A stretch of 64,000 bases of DNA from Lactococcus allomyrinae (GTDB lineage Bacteria; Bacillota; Bacilli; Lactobacillales; Streptococcaceae): contig NZ_CP032627.1 of NCBI RefSeq assembly GCF_003627095.1, forward strand, positions 1,302,001-1,366,000, in the 5' to 3' direction. Made by a program: the position numbers and the translations under genes. The notes below the pieces were generated by a model. That model saw only the letters and a program-made list of their open reading frames with translations. It had not been told where the DNA came from and made no database searches. Positions 8,998 through 17,564 of the stretch are shown one piece after another (position 1 is the stretch's first letter; each line of letters starts with the position of its first letter).

Positions 8998-11224
8998 TAT
9001 CTAACATCTCTCCATCTGGACTGACAAGCACTTTACGCGGTGTTGTCCCTTTAGCAGGTCCTACAACTCCTTGTGCTTCCAGCTCATTCATCAGATCAGA
9101 CGCACGATTGAAGCCAACTTTTAATGCACGTTGAAGCTGTGCTGTTGAGGCTTTTTGGGCAATGATTACCATATTTCTTGCTTCTTCAAAAAGAGGATCT
9201 CCTGAGCCTGTATTAGAAGCTGAATTTCCGGTCGAACTTTCATCAACATCTCCTGGATCAAAGCTCTCATCATACTGCGCTTCCGACTGTGCTTTGATGA
9301 AGTCAACGACAGCTTCAACATCAGCATCAGATAGGAAAGCACCTTGCAAACGAATAGGGTGATTCTCATCAATTGGTTTGAAAAGCATATCTCCACGTCC
9401 AAGCAGTTTTTCGGCACCATTTGCGTCTAAAATTGTTCGTGAATCTGTTCCTGAAGAAACCGCAAAAGCCACTCGTGATGGAACATTTGCCTTAATTAAA
9501 CCGCTGATGACATCCACAGAAGGGCGTTGTGTCGCAAGGATCATGTGAATTCCTGCTGCCCGCGCCTTTTGTCCTAGACGAATAATCGCATCTTCAACTT
9601 CTTTGCTCGCCACCATCATCAAATCTGCCAGTTCATCTACAATGACCACAATCAAAGGAAGTTCAAGCATTTTATTCTCAGACTCAGCGTTGTATTTTTG
9701 AACCTTTTCATTGTAACCTGCAATATTTCGAACACCATACTGGCTGAAAAGTTCATAACGATTTTCCATTTCATCGACTACTTTTTGAAGCGCTCGTGAG
9801 GCTTTTCTAGGATTGGTAACAACTGGTATCAAAAGATGAGGAATATCATTATAAACAGAAAGTTCAACCATCTTTGGATCAACCATCAAAAACTTAACTT
9901 GACTTGGCAATGCCTTCATCAATATTGAGGTAATAATCCCGTTGACAGCTACTGATTTTCCCGAACCTGTTGACCCTGCAATGAGTAAATGAGGCATTCT
10001 TGTCAAGTCGAAAATACGCATACCACCGTCTAATGATTTTCCAAGTGGAATCTCCAAGAGCTTGTTGGGATTGGTTTTGCCACCTTCCCACATTTCTCTG
10101 AAGCCTACGGTTGCGACTTCAGCATTAGGAATTTCAACACCAACTAATGATTTCCCAGGAATTGGTGCTTCAATCCGGACGTCTTTGGCTGCTAGAGCGA
10201 GGGCAAGGTCGTCAGACAGATTGACAATCCGTGATACTTTTGTCCCTGTTGCCAATTTGATTTCATATTTTGTGATGGAAGGGCCAACCACTGCTGATTC
10301 TACCGTGGCTGCAATACCAAATGATTTGAAAGTTTCTTCAAGAATACGGATATTTTTTCGGACATTTTCGCGCTCTCCTGATTGATTTTTGACTGGTATC
10401 TCTGCGAGTAAATCAATCGTTGGGAGTTTGTAGTTACCCTGATAATGAGTAGGAGAAAAGTTTACAGCTTCTTCTGGAACTTCCTCATCAAAATCTGGGA
10501 CAGTGTCATCTTCAAAGTCTGGGATATTAATAGGAATTTCCGTTGAATTTGCTTCTTCAGGATATGCCATGTCTGGCTCTATCTCCAGTTGCTTTTCAGT
10601 TTCTAGATTTTCTAAAGCTTTTGCTGCTTTCTTGGCTTCTTGTTTTTCTGCATGTTTAACTTTCCATTTGGCGATTCTTCCATGAAGTGCAGTGCGCATT
10701 TTGGGAAATAGTCCTGGAATCAAGAGATAAATCGCAATCAGCCAGAGTATAACAGCGATAATATAAACACCAACGACTGAAAAAAGTGCTTTAGATGGGC
10801 TAAAAATTGCTGCCCCAATAATTCCTGAACCTACAAAATGCGTGACTTTTCCAGACATCAAATCGTTCATCACAAGAGACAAAGTTTGTCCAAAGTCTTT
10901 TGCGAGTTTAATCTGAAAAATAAGCATTAAACCTATAAAAAATAATATTCCAGCAGGAATAAGACGTTGATTTTCTCTAAAAATTTGCTTTCTAAAAACG
11001 GAAATAATCATTGTAAAAGCAAGTAATATCAAAAATAATATCGCTAATGAGCCAACGAATAATCGCGTGATATTATAAAAAAGCACCCCAACAATTCCAA
11101 GACGAAATAGTGCAAATAAGATTAAAATGAGTCCAACAAAAAAGATAATCATTCTTCTCGTTGCAGCTTTTTTTTGCTGTTCTTTCTTCGTTGTTCTGCG
11201 TGTTGTTTTTTTCTTTACAGGCAT
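8987..11224 (-). CDS. ftsK: DNA translocase FtsK/SpoIIIE
   Basis: Septal ATP-driven dsDNA pump that clears the chromosome terminus at division, 745 aa. It has a basic N-terminus ([14 protein letters not shown]), four predicted membrane helices (about 25-180), an acidic linker, and a RecA-like motor with Walker A GSTGSGKS and Walker B-type [13 protein letters not shown]-terminal winged-helix gamma domain ([20 protein letters not shown]) recognises orienting DNA words. It is first gene of the overlapping ftsK-198 aa-holA operon. Its upstream region carries the tandem 71-bp repeats. Confidence 0.95.
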   Translation of the reverse strand: MPVKKKTTRRTTKKEQQKKAATRRMIIFFVGLILILFALFRLGIVGVLFYNITRLFVGSLAILFLILLAFTMIISVFRKQIFRENQRLIPAGILFFIGLMLIFQIKLAKDFGQTLSLVMNDLMSGKVTHFVGSGIIGAAIFSPSKALFSVVGVYIIAVILWLIAIYLLIPGLFPKMRTALHGRIAKWKVKHAEKQEAKKAAKALENLETEKQLEIEPDMAYPEEANSTEIPINIPDFEDDTVPDFDEEVPEEAVNFSPTHYQGNYKLPTIDLLAEIPVKNQSGERENVRKNIRILEETFKSFGIAATVESAVVGPSITKYEIKLATGTKVSRIVNLSDDLALALAAKDVRIEAPIPGKSLVGVEIPNAEVATVGFREMWEGGKTNPNKLLEIPLGKSLDGGMRIFDLTRMPHLLIAGSTGSGKSVAVNGIITSILMKALPSQVKFLMVDPKMVELSVYNDIPHLLIPVVTNPRKASRALQKVVDEMENRYELFSQYGVRNIAGYNEKVQKYNAESENKMLELPLIVVIVDELADLMMVASKEVEDAIIRLGQKARAAGIHMILATQRPSVDVISGLIKANVPSRVAFAVSSGTDSRTILDANGAEKLLGRGDMLFKPIDENHPIRLQGAFLSDADVEAVVDFIKAQSEAQYDESFDPGDVDESSTGNSASNTGSGDPLFEEARNMVIIAQKASTAQLQRALKVGFNRASDLMNELEAQGVVGPAKGTTPRKVLVSPDGEMLDNDE

Positions 11225-11259
11225 TTTTTTACTTCACATTTCTTTATTAAACTTATTTA

Positions 11260-11283
11260 ATTCTGTCAGTATACTGACAGAAT
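11260..11283. repeat. 24-bp perfect palindrome carrying the TGTCAG pair
   Basis: Left half ATTCTGTCAGTA, right half TACTGACAGAAT. It opens the first 71-bp unit upstream of ftsK. The central TGTCAGTATACTGACA recurs at 12345-12360 and 17501-17516. Confidence 0.8.
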
Positions 11284-11497
11284 GCTCATCAATACTGAGC
11301 ATTCTTTTATCTGCCGATTTAATACTCTCTTTGGTCGTATTAAACTGACAGAATGCTCATCAATGCTGAGCATTCTTTTATCTGCCGATTTAATACTCTC
11401 TTTGGTCGTATTAAACTGACAGAATGCTCATCAATGCTGAGCATTCTTTTATCTGCCGATTTAATACTCTCTTTGGTCGTATTAAACTGACAGAATT
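11274..11497. repeat. Three tandem 71-bp structured repeats plus partial fourth
   Basis: Units start with CTGACAGAAT at 11274, 11345 and 11416, and a partial fourth starts at 11487. The period is exactly 71 bp, and the units differ by about one base (AATACTGAG versus AATGCTGAG in the loop). Each unit holds a first hairpin (GAATGCTCA/TGAGCATTC, then TTTTAT, terminator-like on the plus strand) and a second (TTAATAC/GTATTAA around an 11-nt loop). They lie between the divergent ftsK and HAD phosphatase genes. A fourth full unit lies at 12354-12424. Confidence 0.93.
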
Positions 11498-11520
11498 ACT
11501 TCATCTACTTACGACTTTAC

Positions 11521-11556
11521 TTACAATTATATCATAATTTTGATACAATAAATTTA
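11521..11556 (+). promoter_or_regulatory. Promoter giving a possible leaderless mRNA
   Basis: TTACAA (11521-11526), 17-bp spacer, TACAAT (11544-11549), then six bases to the ATG at 11556. No Shine-Dalgarno sequence fits between them, so the start of transcription may coincide with the start codon. Confidence 0.55.
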
Positions 11557-12341
11557 TGGAAAATATCAATAATTATAAGGCGTTAGCCTTCTTTGACTTA
11601 GATGGAACTTTACTCAATTCAAAGAGTCAATTGGACGAGGAAGTCATTCTTGCTCTTCATCAGATTCGTGAAAATGGGGTTCTTCCTTTTATTGCTACAG
11701 GACGTGGTCACTTTGAGCTCGATAATATCATGAAACTGACAGGAATTTCTGGCGCTGTTGCGATGAATGGTCAGTACATTATTTTAAATGGCGAGACCAT
11801 CTACAAAGAGGAAATCCCTACTGATAGTGTTGAAAAGCTGCTGACAGCGGCAGAACCTCATAATGAAGCTCTTTCTTTTTATGATAGTAAAGGCTACTGG
11901 GTGAGCGAATTAACTGATTTTGCTAAGCAAGCCTACTCCTACACTCATATGCCACTTCCTCTGGTCGACCGCAAACGCTATCTGCAAAATGAAGTCAATA
12001 TGCTGTTAGTGCTGACCAATCAATTGAGCCAAGTTGATTACTATAAAGATGCCGTACCTGAGCTAAATTTCTTTATGAATTCTCCAAGTTCGATTGACGT
12101 GACAAACATTTCAACAAACAAAGGCACTGGAATCAATCATGTCAAAGAAATTCTCGGTTTTACAGGTGAAACTTTTGCTTTTGGTGATGGTAGAAATGAC
12201 CTTCATCTTCTCGCAGCTAGTGACCACAAAACAGCAATGGGAAATGCCGTACCTGAACTTAAAGAATTAGCCGATTTTATTTCTACGGCAAATACTGACC
12301 ATGGTATTGTCAATGCTTTCAATCATTGGGGAATTTTGTAA
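11556..12341 (+). CDS. Cof-type HAD-IIB sugar-phosphate phosphatase
   Basis: Cytoplasmic haloacid-dehalogenase hydrolase, 261 aa. Motif I FFDLDGTLLNS carries the nucleophile Asp (residues 13-23), motif II is in IATGRG, and motif IV FGDGRNDLHLL binds Mg. A mobile C2b cap domain lies in between. The family dephosphorylates sugar phosphates, FMN or PLP; the substrate cannot be read. There is no Shine-Dalgarno, and a -10 box ends six bases before the ATG. The gene is bracketed by 71-bp repeats on both sides. Confidence 0.85.
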   Translation: MENINNYKALAFFDLDGTLLNSKSQLDEEVILALHQIRENGVLPFIATGRGHFELDNIMKLTGISGAVAMNGQYIILNGETIYKEEIPTDSVEKLLTAAEPHNEALSFYDSKGYWVSELTDFAKQAYSYTHMPLPLVDRKRYLQNEVNMLLVLTNQLSQVDYYKDAVPELNFFMNSPSSIDVTNISTNKGTGINHVKEILGFTGETFAFGDGRNDLHLLAASDHKTAMGNAVPELKELADFISTANTDHGIVNAFNHWGIL

Positions 12342-12344
12342 GTT

Positions 12345-12436
12345 GTCAGTATACTGACAGAATACTCATTAAAGCTGAGCATTCTTTTATCCGCCGATTT
12401 AATGCTCTCTTTAATCGCATTAAACTGACAGAATTT
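12345..12436. repeat. Fourth 71-bp repeat unit, downstream of the HAD gene
   Basis: The unit runs 12354-12424 and is again followed by CTGACAGAATT. It is preceded by TGTCAGTATACTGACA. The second hairpin reads TTAATGC/GCATTAA where the upstream units read TTAATAC/GTATTAA, so both arms changed together and pairing is kept. The first hairpin has one A/C mismatch on the plus strand, which would be a G-U pair on the minus strand. Confidence 0.9.
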
Positions 12437-12465
12437 TCATCAGTAAAATTTGATTCATTTACAGA

Positions 12466-12500
12466 TAAAAAGCCTGATTTTCAGGCTTTTCTTTTTTCGA
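12466..12500. terminator. Bidirectional terminator between convergent genes
   Basis: Arms AAAAGCCTGA/TCAGGCTTTT with T and A runs on both sides. It serves the HAD gene (plus) and the 129-aa membrane protein gene (minus). Confidence 0.85.
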
Positions 12501-12507
12501 TTTGAAT

Positions 12508-12897
12508 CTAAACCTCTGAAAGTTCACGTCTTTTGAAAACAAAAGCAAGGATAAAACAAACAGCAATAGGCAAAGTAATGATAATCCCTGCACTATTGAT
12601 GGTAGAAGCTAGACCATAAAAAATTCCTAGCACTAAAAAATAGATACGCCATCCTTTTCCTTTGTCTAATCGCGCAAAAGCAATCCAGTTGAAAATCATC
12701 AAAATCAGAATCAGACTAAAAGCAATAATCATGGCTGTAATTAGAAGTTGCATATCTAATCCAGCTTTTTTTAATTCTTCATCAAGTGCTTTGGAATGTT
12801 GGAGAACCAGCAATGTCCAGCCAACAAGCGTACTCCCAAACGCAAGAAGGGTATAAATGATATTGCCAATTAAGGCAAAAATTCTTGACTTAGCCAT
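12508..12897 (-). CDS. Small four-helix membrane protein (DUF4064-like)
   Basis: A 129-aa protein with about four hydrophobic helices (near residues 5-30, 47-70, 82-97 and 99-120) and a basic tail (FKRRELSEV). It has no catalytic motif. The general shape resembles DUF4064-type lactococcal membrane proteins, but the family assignment is tentative. A GAGAAAG ribosome site precedes the ATG at 12897. It stands alone, convergent to the HAD gene. Confidence 0.7.
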   Translation of the reverse strand: MAKSRIFALIGNIIYTLLAFGSTLVGWTLLVLQHSKALDEELKKAGLDMQLLITAMIIAFSLILILMIFNWIAFARLDKGKGWRIYFLVLGIFYGLASTINSAGIIITLPIAVCFILAFVFKRRELSEV

Positions 12898-13366
12898 ACT
12901 TTCTCATTTCTAATCGTGTGAACTCAATTATATCAAGATGCGAGTACGATTGCTAAGAAATGATGAAAAATAAGAAATTTCTTGGAGACACTTATCTTTT
13001 TTATCCATTTCTAATCGTACAAACTCAGTTATATCAAGGTGTGAAACTGCTTGCCCAGAACCCATGAAAATTGCCACTTAGCTCTTTGTGCCTTACCGTT
13101 TGCTCTTAGCTTTAACAGACAGCGGAGTACCATAAGTACGTAGCTAACACATCAGCCAATGGACAGTAGAGTGCTGGAAGCACAGGGATAGGAAAAGACA
13201 GAGATGAGTCTTGCTCATTGGAGACTTTTATCTATTTTCCTGAGTTATAAGCAGCTGAATTCAATTACAAGATGTGAGCAACACCATTAAGAAGTGGAGA
13301 AAAATATGATTCTGCTTATTTTTGTCTTCTCTCATAGCTTCTGATGTTGCAAATTCAATTATAACA
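12898..13366. repeat. Intergenic region built of dispersed repeats
   Basis: No gene is seen. Two direct copies of a segment of about 40 bp begin TTTCTAATCG at 12907 and 13008 (101 bp apart) and share AACTCARTTATATCAAGRTG. Part of the first copy (AAGATGCGAGTACGATTG and following TAAGAAATGATGAAAAATA) recurs inverted at 15842-15890. A third AAGATGTGAG word is at about 13266. Segment 13085-13200 contains several short dyads. Confidence 0.7.
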
Positions 13367-13399
13367 TAAAAAAATCACTGACAAGAGCCTGTCAGTGAT
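13367..13399 (-). terminator. pta terminator
   Basis: Minus-strand hairpin ATCACTGACA-GGCTCT-TGTCAGTGAT followed by seven T. Again an inverted TGTCAG pair. Confidence 0.88.
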
Positions 13400-13410
13400 A
13401 AATATTTTTA

Positions 13411-14394
13411 TTACTTGTTCAATGCTTGAGCAGCAGTAATGATGGAAAGTTTATAGACGTCTTCTTCATTACATCCACGTGAAAGGTCAGATACTGGAGC
13501 ATTTAAACCTTGCAAGATTGGGCCAATGGCTTCAAAGTTACCCAAACGTTGCGCAATCTTGTAGCCAATATTTCCTGCTTGGATATCTGGGAAAATAAAG
13601 ACATTTGCTTTACCAGCCACTTCTGAATCTGGTGCTTTTTGACGCGCAACAGCGGGTACAAATGCTGCATCAAATTGAAGTTCTCCATCAAGTGCAATTT
13701 CTGGATGTGCTTCTTTTACGAGATTAGAAGCCTCTACTACACGGTCAACATCTTCTGATTTACCAGAACCTTTGGTTGAAAATGAGAGCATGGCAACTTT
13801 AGGATCAATATCAAAAAGTGCTGCAGTCTCAGCTGAAGCAACTGCAATATCTGCAAGTGTCGCAGCATCTGGCTTGATGTTAATTGCACAGTCACCAAAT
13901 ACATATTTTTCATTGTCATCACGACCCCGAACCATAATAAATGCACCTGAAACAGAGCGAACACCTGGTTTTGTCTTGATAATTTGGAGAGCTGGACGCA
14001 CTGTGTCGGCAGTCGAGTGAACTGCACCTGAAACCATACCGTCAGCAATACCCATAAAAACAAGCATTGTACCAAAATAGTTAGGGTCTTTAAGAATTTC
14101 TTTGGCTTGTTCTTCCGTCACTTTACCTTTACGGCGTTCAACAAAAAGTTCCGTCATTTTTTCAAATCGTCCACAGTTTTCTGGGTCATAGATTTCGAAA
14201 CCTTCTGGATTAATCCCGCGAGAAATTAAAGTTTCTGTGACTTCAGATACGTTTCCGATAAAGACGGGAGTAATCAAACCATCTGCATTCAAACGATTTG
14301 CAGCACCAAGAATACGTGCATCTGTTCCCTCTGGAAAAACGATTTTTAAGCCTTTGCTGGCAATTTTTTGTTTTAGTGATTCAAAAAGTTCCAT
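13411..14394 (-). CDS. pta: Phosphate acetyltransferase
   Basis: Converts acetyl-CoA and phosphate to acetyl phosphate and CoA in the acetate branch of mixed-acid fermentation. It has 327 aa, the usual length for the short single-domain Pta. Family signatures are visible: LKIVFPEGTD near the N-terminus, GMVSGAVHSTADTVRPALQI in the middle, and NVFIFPDIQAGNIGYKIAQR near the C-terminus. It is monocistronic with its own terminator. ATG start at 14394 with a purine-rich site upstream. Confidence 0.96.
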   Translation of the reverse strand: MELFESLKQKIASKGLKIVFPEGTDARILGAANRLNADGLITPVFIGNVSEVTETLISRGINPEGFEIYDPENCGRFEKMTELFVERRKGKVTEEQAKEILKDPNYFGTMLVFMGIADGMVSGAVHSTADTVRPALQIIKTKPGVRSVSGAFIMVRGRDDNEKYVFGDCAINIKPDAATLADIAVASAETAALFDIDPKVAMLSFSTKGSGKSEDVDRVVEASNLVKEAHPEIALDGELQFDAAFVPAVARQKAPDSEVAGKANVFIFPDIQAGNIGYKIAQRLGNFEAIGPILQGLNAPVSDLSRGCNEEDVYKLSIITAAQALNK

Positions 14395-14571
14395 TTTGAA
14401 ATTATTCCTTCTTTCTTAACAATACTCCACGATTATAACACACTTTCACAAAAAAAGTAAGCATTACCAAGGGCATTTTCACGGAGTATTCTTTTGCTTC
14501 CGTTTGCTCCTTTTTTCACAAACATCACACGAATGCATTCTTACCTCCCATTTTTTGCTATACTAAATCCT

Positions 14572-14937
14572 ATGAACAATGATTACATTTTACCAATAGG
14601 CAGCATTGTCCACCTTAAAGATGGAAATATTGACCTCATGATTACAAGTCGCGCTCAACTTTTTAATGACAAGGGAAGACTAGGCTACTTTGACTATGCT
14701 GCAGTCTTTTATCCCACTGGTGTCACTGAAGAAAATAAATTTGTCTTTTTCAATCGCGAAGACATCCAAGCCGTCATCTTTGAAGGCTACCGCAACGAAG
14801 AAGAAAAGCACTTCTCCAGGCATTATGACGAGGAAATTCTCAAAGTACCTTATCCAAAACTCGGTGTAAATTCTGAGCGTGGTGTAGGCACAAAAACAGC
14901 GCAAACAGATGATCTCAGCACTAAATTTGGCTTATAA
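14572..14937 (+). CDS. DUF4176-like small protein
   Basis: A 121-aa cytoplasmic protein starting MNNDYILPIGSIVHLKDGN, a beginning typical of DUF4176 proteins, which often accompany type VII secretion loci. No such locus is seen here. No catalytic motif. The start at 14572 is chosen because the longer frame to 14494 lacks a ribosome site; TATACT (14559-14564) ends seven bases before this ATG, so the mRNA may be leaderless. It is convergent with udk. Confidence 0.75.
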   Translation: MNNDYILPIGSIVHLKDGNIDLMITSRAQLFNDKGRLGYFDYAAVFYPTGVTEENKFVFFNREDIQAVIFEGYRNEEEKHFSRHYDEEILKVPYPKLGVNSERGVGTKTAQTDDLSTKFGL

Positions 14938-14964
14938 AAACTGTCAGCATGCTGACAGTTTTTA
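14935..14964. terminator. 30-bp perfect palindrome, bidirectional terminator
   Basis: Half-site TAAAAACTGTCAGCA followed by its exact complement. It serves the DUF4176-like gene (plus) and udk (minus), with the TGTCAG pair forming the stem. Confidence 0.92.
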
Positions 14965-14975
14965 TCCATAGGCGC

Positions 14976-15596
14976 TTATTCTCCTAAAATACTAGCAATT
15001 TTTGTGGTAATAATATCAACACCAACGGTATTAGACACACCTTCTGGAATAATCACATCGGCGTAACGCTTTGTTGGCTCAATAAATTGATGGTACATCG
15101 GTTTGACTGCTGCTAGATATTGATTGATGACGGAGTCTAACGTCCGCCCACGTTCCTCAATATCACGACGAATCCGTCTGATAATTCGCACATCATCATC
15201 AGTATCCACAAAAATCTTGATATCCATCAAATTTCGCAAACGCTCATCTTCGAGCACCAAAATCCCCTCAACAATCAGCACATCCACAGGCTCTTGTCGA
15301 TAAGTCTTATCAGACCGTGTGTGATTGGCATAATCATAAATAGGAATATCCACAGCACGCCCATCTTGTAACTCTTTGAGTTGAGCAATCAAATAGTCTG
15401 TATCAAAAGCCAACGGATGGTCATAATTTGTCTTTGTCCGCTCAGCAAAAGTCAGATGTGACTGATCTTTGTAATAGCTATCATGCTCAATCATTGCAAT
15501 ACGTTCATTCGAAAAAGTTTCTAAAATCGCATGAGAAACACTTGTTTTTCCGCTCGCAGAACCACCTGTTACACCAATAATTAATGTTTTTTTCAA
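14976..15596 (-). CDS. udk: Uridine kinase
   Basis: Phosphorylates uridine and cytidine with ATP or GTP in pyrimidine salvage; 206 aa from the chosen start. The P-loop [12 protein letters not shown] is near the N-terminus; EHDSYYKD and YDYANHTRS are nucleoside-site segments of the family, and [12 protein letters not shown] is the lid. The TTG start at 15596 is preferred because GGAAGG lies nine bases upstream and gives the family's usual N-terminus (KKTLIIGV). The frame stays open to 15632 but without a ribosome site. Confidence 0.93.
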   Translation of the reverse strand: MKKTLIIGVTGGSASGKTSVSHAILETFSNERIAMIEHDSYYKDQSHLTFAERTKTNYDHPLAFDTDYLIAQLKELQDGRAVDIPIYDYANHTRSDKTYRQEPVDVLIVEGILVLEDERLRNLMDIKIFVDTDDDVRIIRRIRRDIEERGRTLDSVINQYLAAVKPMYHQFIEPTKRYADVIIPEGVSNTVGVDIITTKIASILGE

Positions 15597-15632
15597 AGCA
15601 TTATACCTTCCATTAAGATTTCGATTTACCAT

Positions 15633-15989
15633 TCATTAACATTCTACAAAATACCGCAACATTACCTACAGCGCTGACAAAATGATAAACAACCTCAAAA
15701 TTTCTTCAAACTATTTTACCACAAATCAATTTTTTTGTAAGCAACTGACAAATTCATTAGAGAAATTTAAGCAAAAATTTGATATAATTAAGCTTACACA
15801 ATTTAGAAACTCATGAAAAACGAAATCGCTCCATGATCTTCTATTTTTCATCATTTCTTACAATCGTACTCGCATCTTGCAACTGAGTTCTAAATGACCT
15901 CACACCTTGGTATATATAGAACATGGGATTTGACACAATATTTGTCATAAAAAGCACTGGTTATTGTCAACAAAAATGGAGGAAATTTT
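15633..15989. repeat. Intergenic region with inverted copy of the AAGATGYGAG repeat
   Basis: Segment 15842-15890 is the reverse complement of much of 12918-12973. An extended -10 (TGATATAAT, 15780-15788) lies about 200 bp before the oxidoreductase gene. A TGACA/TGTCA dyad (15932-15948) lies close to that gene and could be an operator. No gene is seen. Confidence 0.55.
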
Positions 15990-16970
15990 ATGTTAAAACT
16001 AGGAGTAGTAGGAACAAGTTGGATTGCTCGCTCATTCATTGATGCCACATCTCTCACAGAAAAATTTACTTTTAGCGCTGTTTATTCAAGACATCTTGAC
16101 ACTGCGGCAAAATTTTCAGCTGATTTTGAAAACGTTCAACAATTTGACCAGTTTGACCAGTTTTTGGCAACTGACTTAGATGCCATCTATATTGCTAGCC
16201 CAAATGCACTCCATTTTGAACAAGCAAAAGCCGCGATTTTAGTTGGTCACAATGTTATCACTGAAAAACCTGCTTTCTCAAATCCGTCAGAACTGACAGA
16301 AATTCTTCAACTTGCTGACGAAAAAAACATTCTCTTTTTCGAAGCCGCACGTAATATCCATGAGCAATCTTTCACGCTCATCAAAGATTTTCTTGCTGAC
16401 AAAACCATTACCGGTGCTGACTTCACTTATTCAAAATATTCATCAAAAATGCCCGCTTTACTGCGCGGTGAATTACCAAATAAATTTAACCCCAAATTCT
16501 CTGGTGGACTTCTTGCAGACCTTGGCGTTTACCTTTTGTACGCTGCAATCTTTTGGTTTGGAAAACCTCAAGACGCCCACTATGATGCCGTTGTTCTCCC
16601 TAGCGGAGTTGATGTTTCGGGTGTTGGCTCACTTGACTATACTGACTTCAAAGTTGCAATCAAGTGCGCTGGTAATTTTAATAGCTACTTACCCAGCGAA
16701 ATTTACACCACAGATGGCACGCTCATTTTAGATGGTGTTAATGCTATCTCCACTGCGAAATTCATCGCCGTTGACGGTTCAAAAATAAAAATCGAGCTTA
16801 CCGCTCCGAAACATTCTCTCTATGATGAAGCAGTAAAATTCGCCGAAATCCTGACCAATAAAGACTTTGAAGCAGCCCGAAAGCTCCAAAGCTTTGCCAA
16901 AGATGTCGCAAATACCTCGTACAAAATGCGTCAAAGCGCTGGTATCATTTTTGATGCTGACAAAAAATAA
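15990..16970 (+). CDS. Gfo/Idh/MocA-family oxidoreductase
   Basis: NAD(P)-dependent sugar or polyol dehydrogenase-like protein, 326 aa. The N-terminal Rossmann fold is seen in LGVVGTSWIARSF, the conserved EKP (ITEKPAFSNP) carries the family's catalytic lysine, and an alpha/beta C-terminal substrate domain follows. A GGAGG precedes the ATG. The substrate cannot be read; lactococcal homologues are usually unassigned. It is followed by inverted TGTCAG pairs and a tRNA gene. Confidence 0.88.
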   Translation: MLKLGVVGTSWIARSFIDATSLTEKFTFSAVYSRHLDTAAKFSADFENVQQFDQFDQFLATDLDAIYIASPNALHFEQAKAAILVGHNVITEKPAFSNPSELTEILQLADEKNILFFEAARNIHEQSFTLIKDFLADKTITGADFTYSKYSSKMPALLRGELPNKFNPKFSGGLLADLGVYLLYAAIFWFGKPQDAHYDAVVLPSGVDVSGVGSLDYTDFKVAIKCAGNFNSYLPSEIYTTDGTLILDGVNAISTAKFIAVDGSKIKIELTAPKHSLYDEAVKFAEILTNKDFEAARKLQSFAKDVANTSYKMRQSAGIIFDADKK

Positions 16971-16978
16971 TCTTACTC

Positions 16979-17016
16979 TGTCAGTGCTGACAACATATTG
17001 TCAGTATTGACAAAAG
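16979..17016. repeat. Two adjacent inverted TGTCAG-type pairs before tRNA-Arg
   Basis: TGTCAG-TG-CTGACA (16979-16992) and TGTCAG-TA-TTGACA (about 17000-17013) lie directly between the oxidoreductase stop and the tRNA. They have no long T tract, so termination is uncertain. Confidence 0.7.
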
Positions 17017-17018
17017 CT

Positions 17019-17091
17019 GATCCCTTAGTTAAGTTGGATATAACGAGAACCTCCTAAGTTCTTGTCGCCGGTTCGAGTCCGGCAGGGGTCA
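17019..17091 (+). tRNA. tRNA-Arg (anticodon CCT)
   Basis: All arms fold. The acceptor is GATCCCT/AGGGGTC with one T-G pair. The D-stem is GTTA/TAAC and the anticodon stem AGAAC/GTTCT with loop CTCCTAA, giving anticodon CCT for codon AGG. The T-arm is GCCGG-TTCGAGT-CCGGC. The discriminator is A and CCA is not encoded. Length 73 nt. Confidence 0.96.
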
Positions 17092-17113
17092 TATTTAGAA
17101 ATCAGGTAACCTT

Positions 17114-17494
17114 ATGACCGAGATAAAACTTGGAACAACCTTTTCTGTAAGCACTATCGTTGATGAAAGCAATATCGCAAGCACTATTGGTAGCGGACTT
17201 CTCCCCGTTTTTGCCTCTCCCATGATGATTGCTCAAATGGAAAAAGTAGCAAGTGAATCACTCACATCATTTTTGGAAAAGGGTCAAACTTCCGTTGGCA
17301 TAAAAATTGATGTCAGTCATGACAAAGCCAGCCCCATTGGCGCAACAATTACCACAACAGCAAAAATCATCGCCGTTGACCGCAAGCAAGTTGACTTTGA
17401 AGTCATTTCTAAAGATGAAAAAAGTCTGATTGGCAAAGGATTTCACAGCCGTTTCATCATAGATAGTCAAAAATTTCTCGAAAAATTAAAATAA
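17114..17494 (+). CDS. Hot-dog-fold thioesterase (FlK-like)
   Basis: A 126-aa single-domain protein. The segment GSGLLPVFASPMMIAQMEKVA and the following TSVGIKIDVSHDKASPIGATI match the thioesterase family related to fluoroacetyl-CoA thioesterase; the acyl substrate is unknown. It starts only 22 bp after the tRNA-Arg 3' end, so it is probably cotranscribed and freed by tRNA 3' processing. Confidence 0.8.
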   Translation: MTEIKLGTTFSVSTIVDESNIASTIGSGLLPVFASPMMIAQMEKVASESLTSFLEKGQTSVGIKIDVSHDKASPIGATITTTAKIIAVDRKQVDFEVISKDEKSLIGKGFHSRFIIDSQKFLEKLK

Positions 17495-17500
17495 AACTGC

Positions 17501-17547
17501 TGTCAGTATACTGACAAAACGGCTAGCGTTGCTAACCGTTTTTTTAT
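17501..17547 (+). terminator. Thioesterase terminator preceded by a TGTCAG palindrome
   Basis: The 16-bp palindrome TGTCAGTATACTGACA (17501-17516) is followed by a hairpin AACGG-TAGC/GCTA-CCGTT (17518-17540) and seven T. Confidence 0.88.
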
Positions 17548-17564
17548 CCTCTTAAATCATTCTT

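Noticed and set aside
11274-11497. Tandem 71-bp units as a CRISPR array
   Set aside because: There are no unique spacers; the whole 71-bp unit is repeated, and no cas genes are present.
15596-15632. udk as a leaderless gene from the TATAAT near 15605
   Set aside because: The -10-like word is only three bases from the TTG, and a good GGAAGG ribosome site precedes that start.
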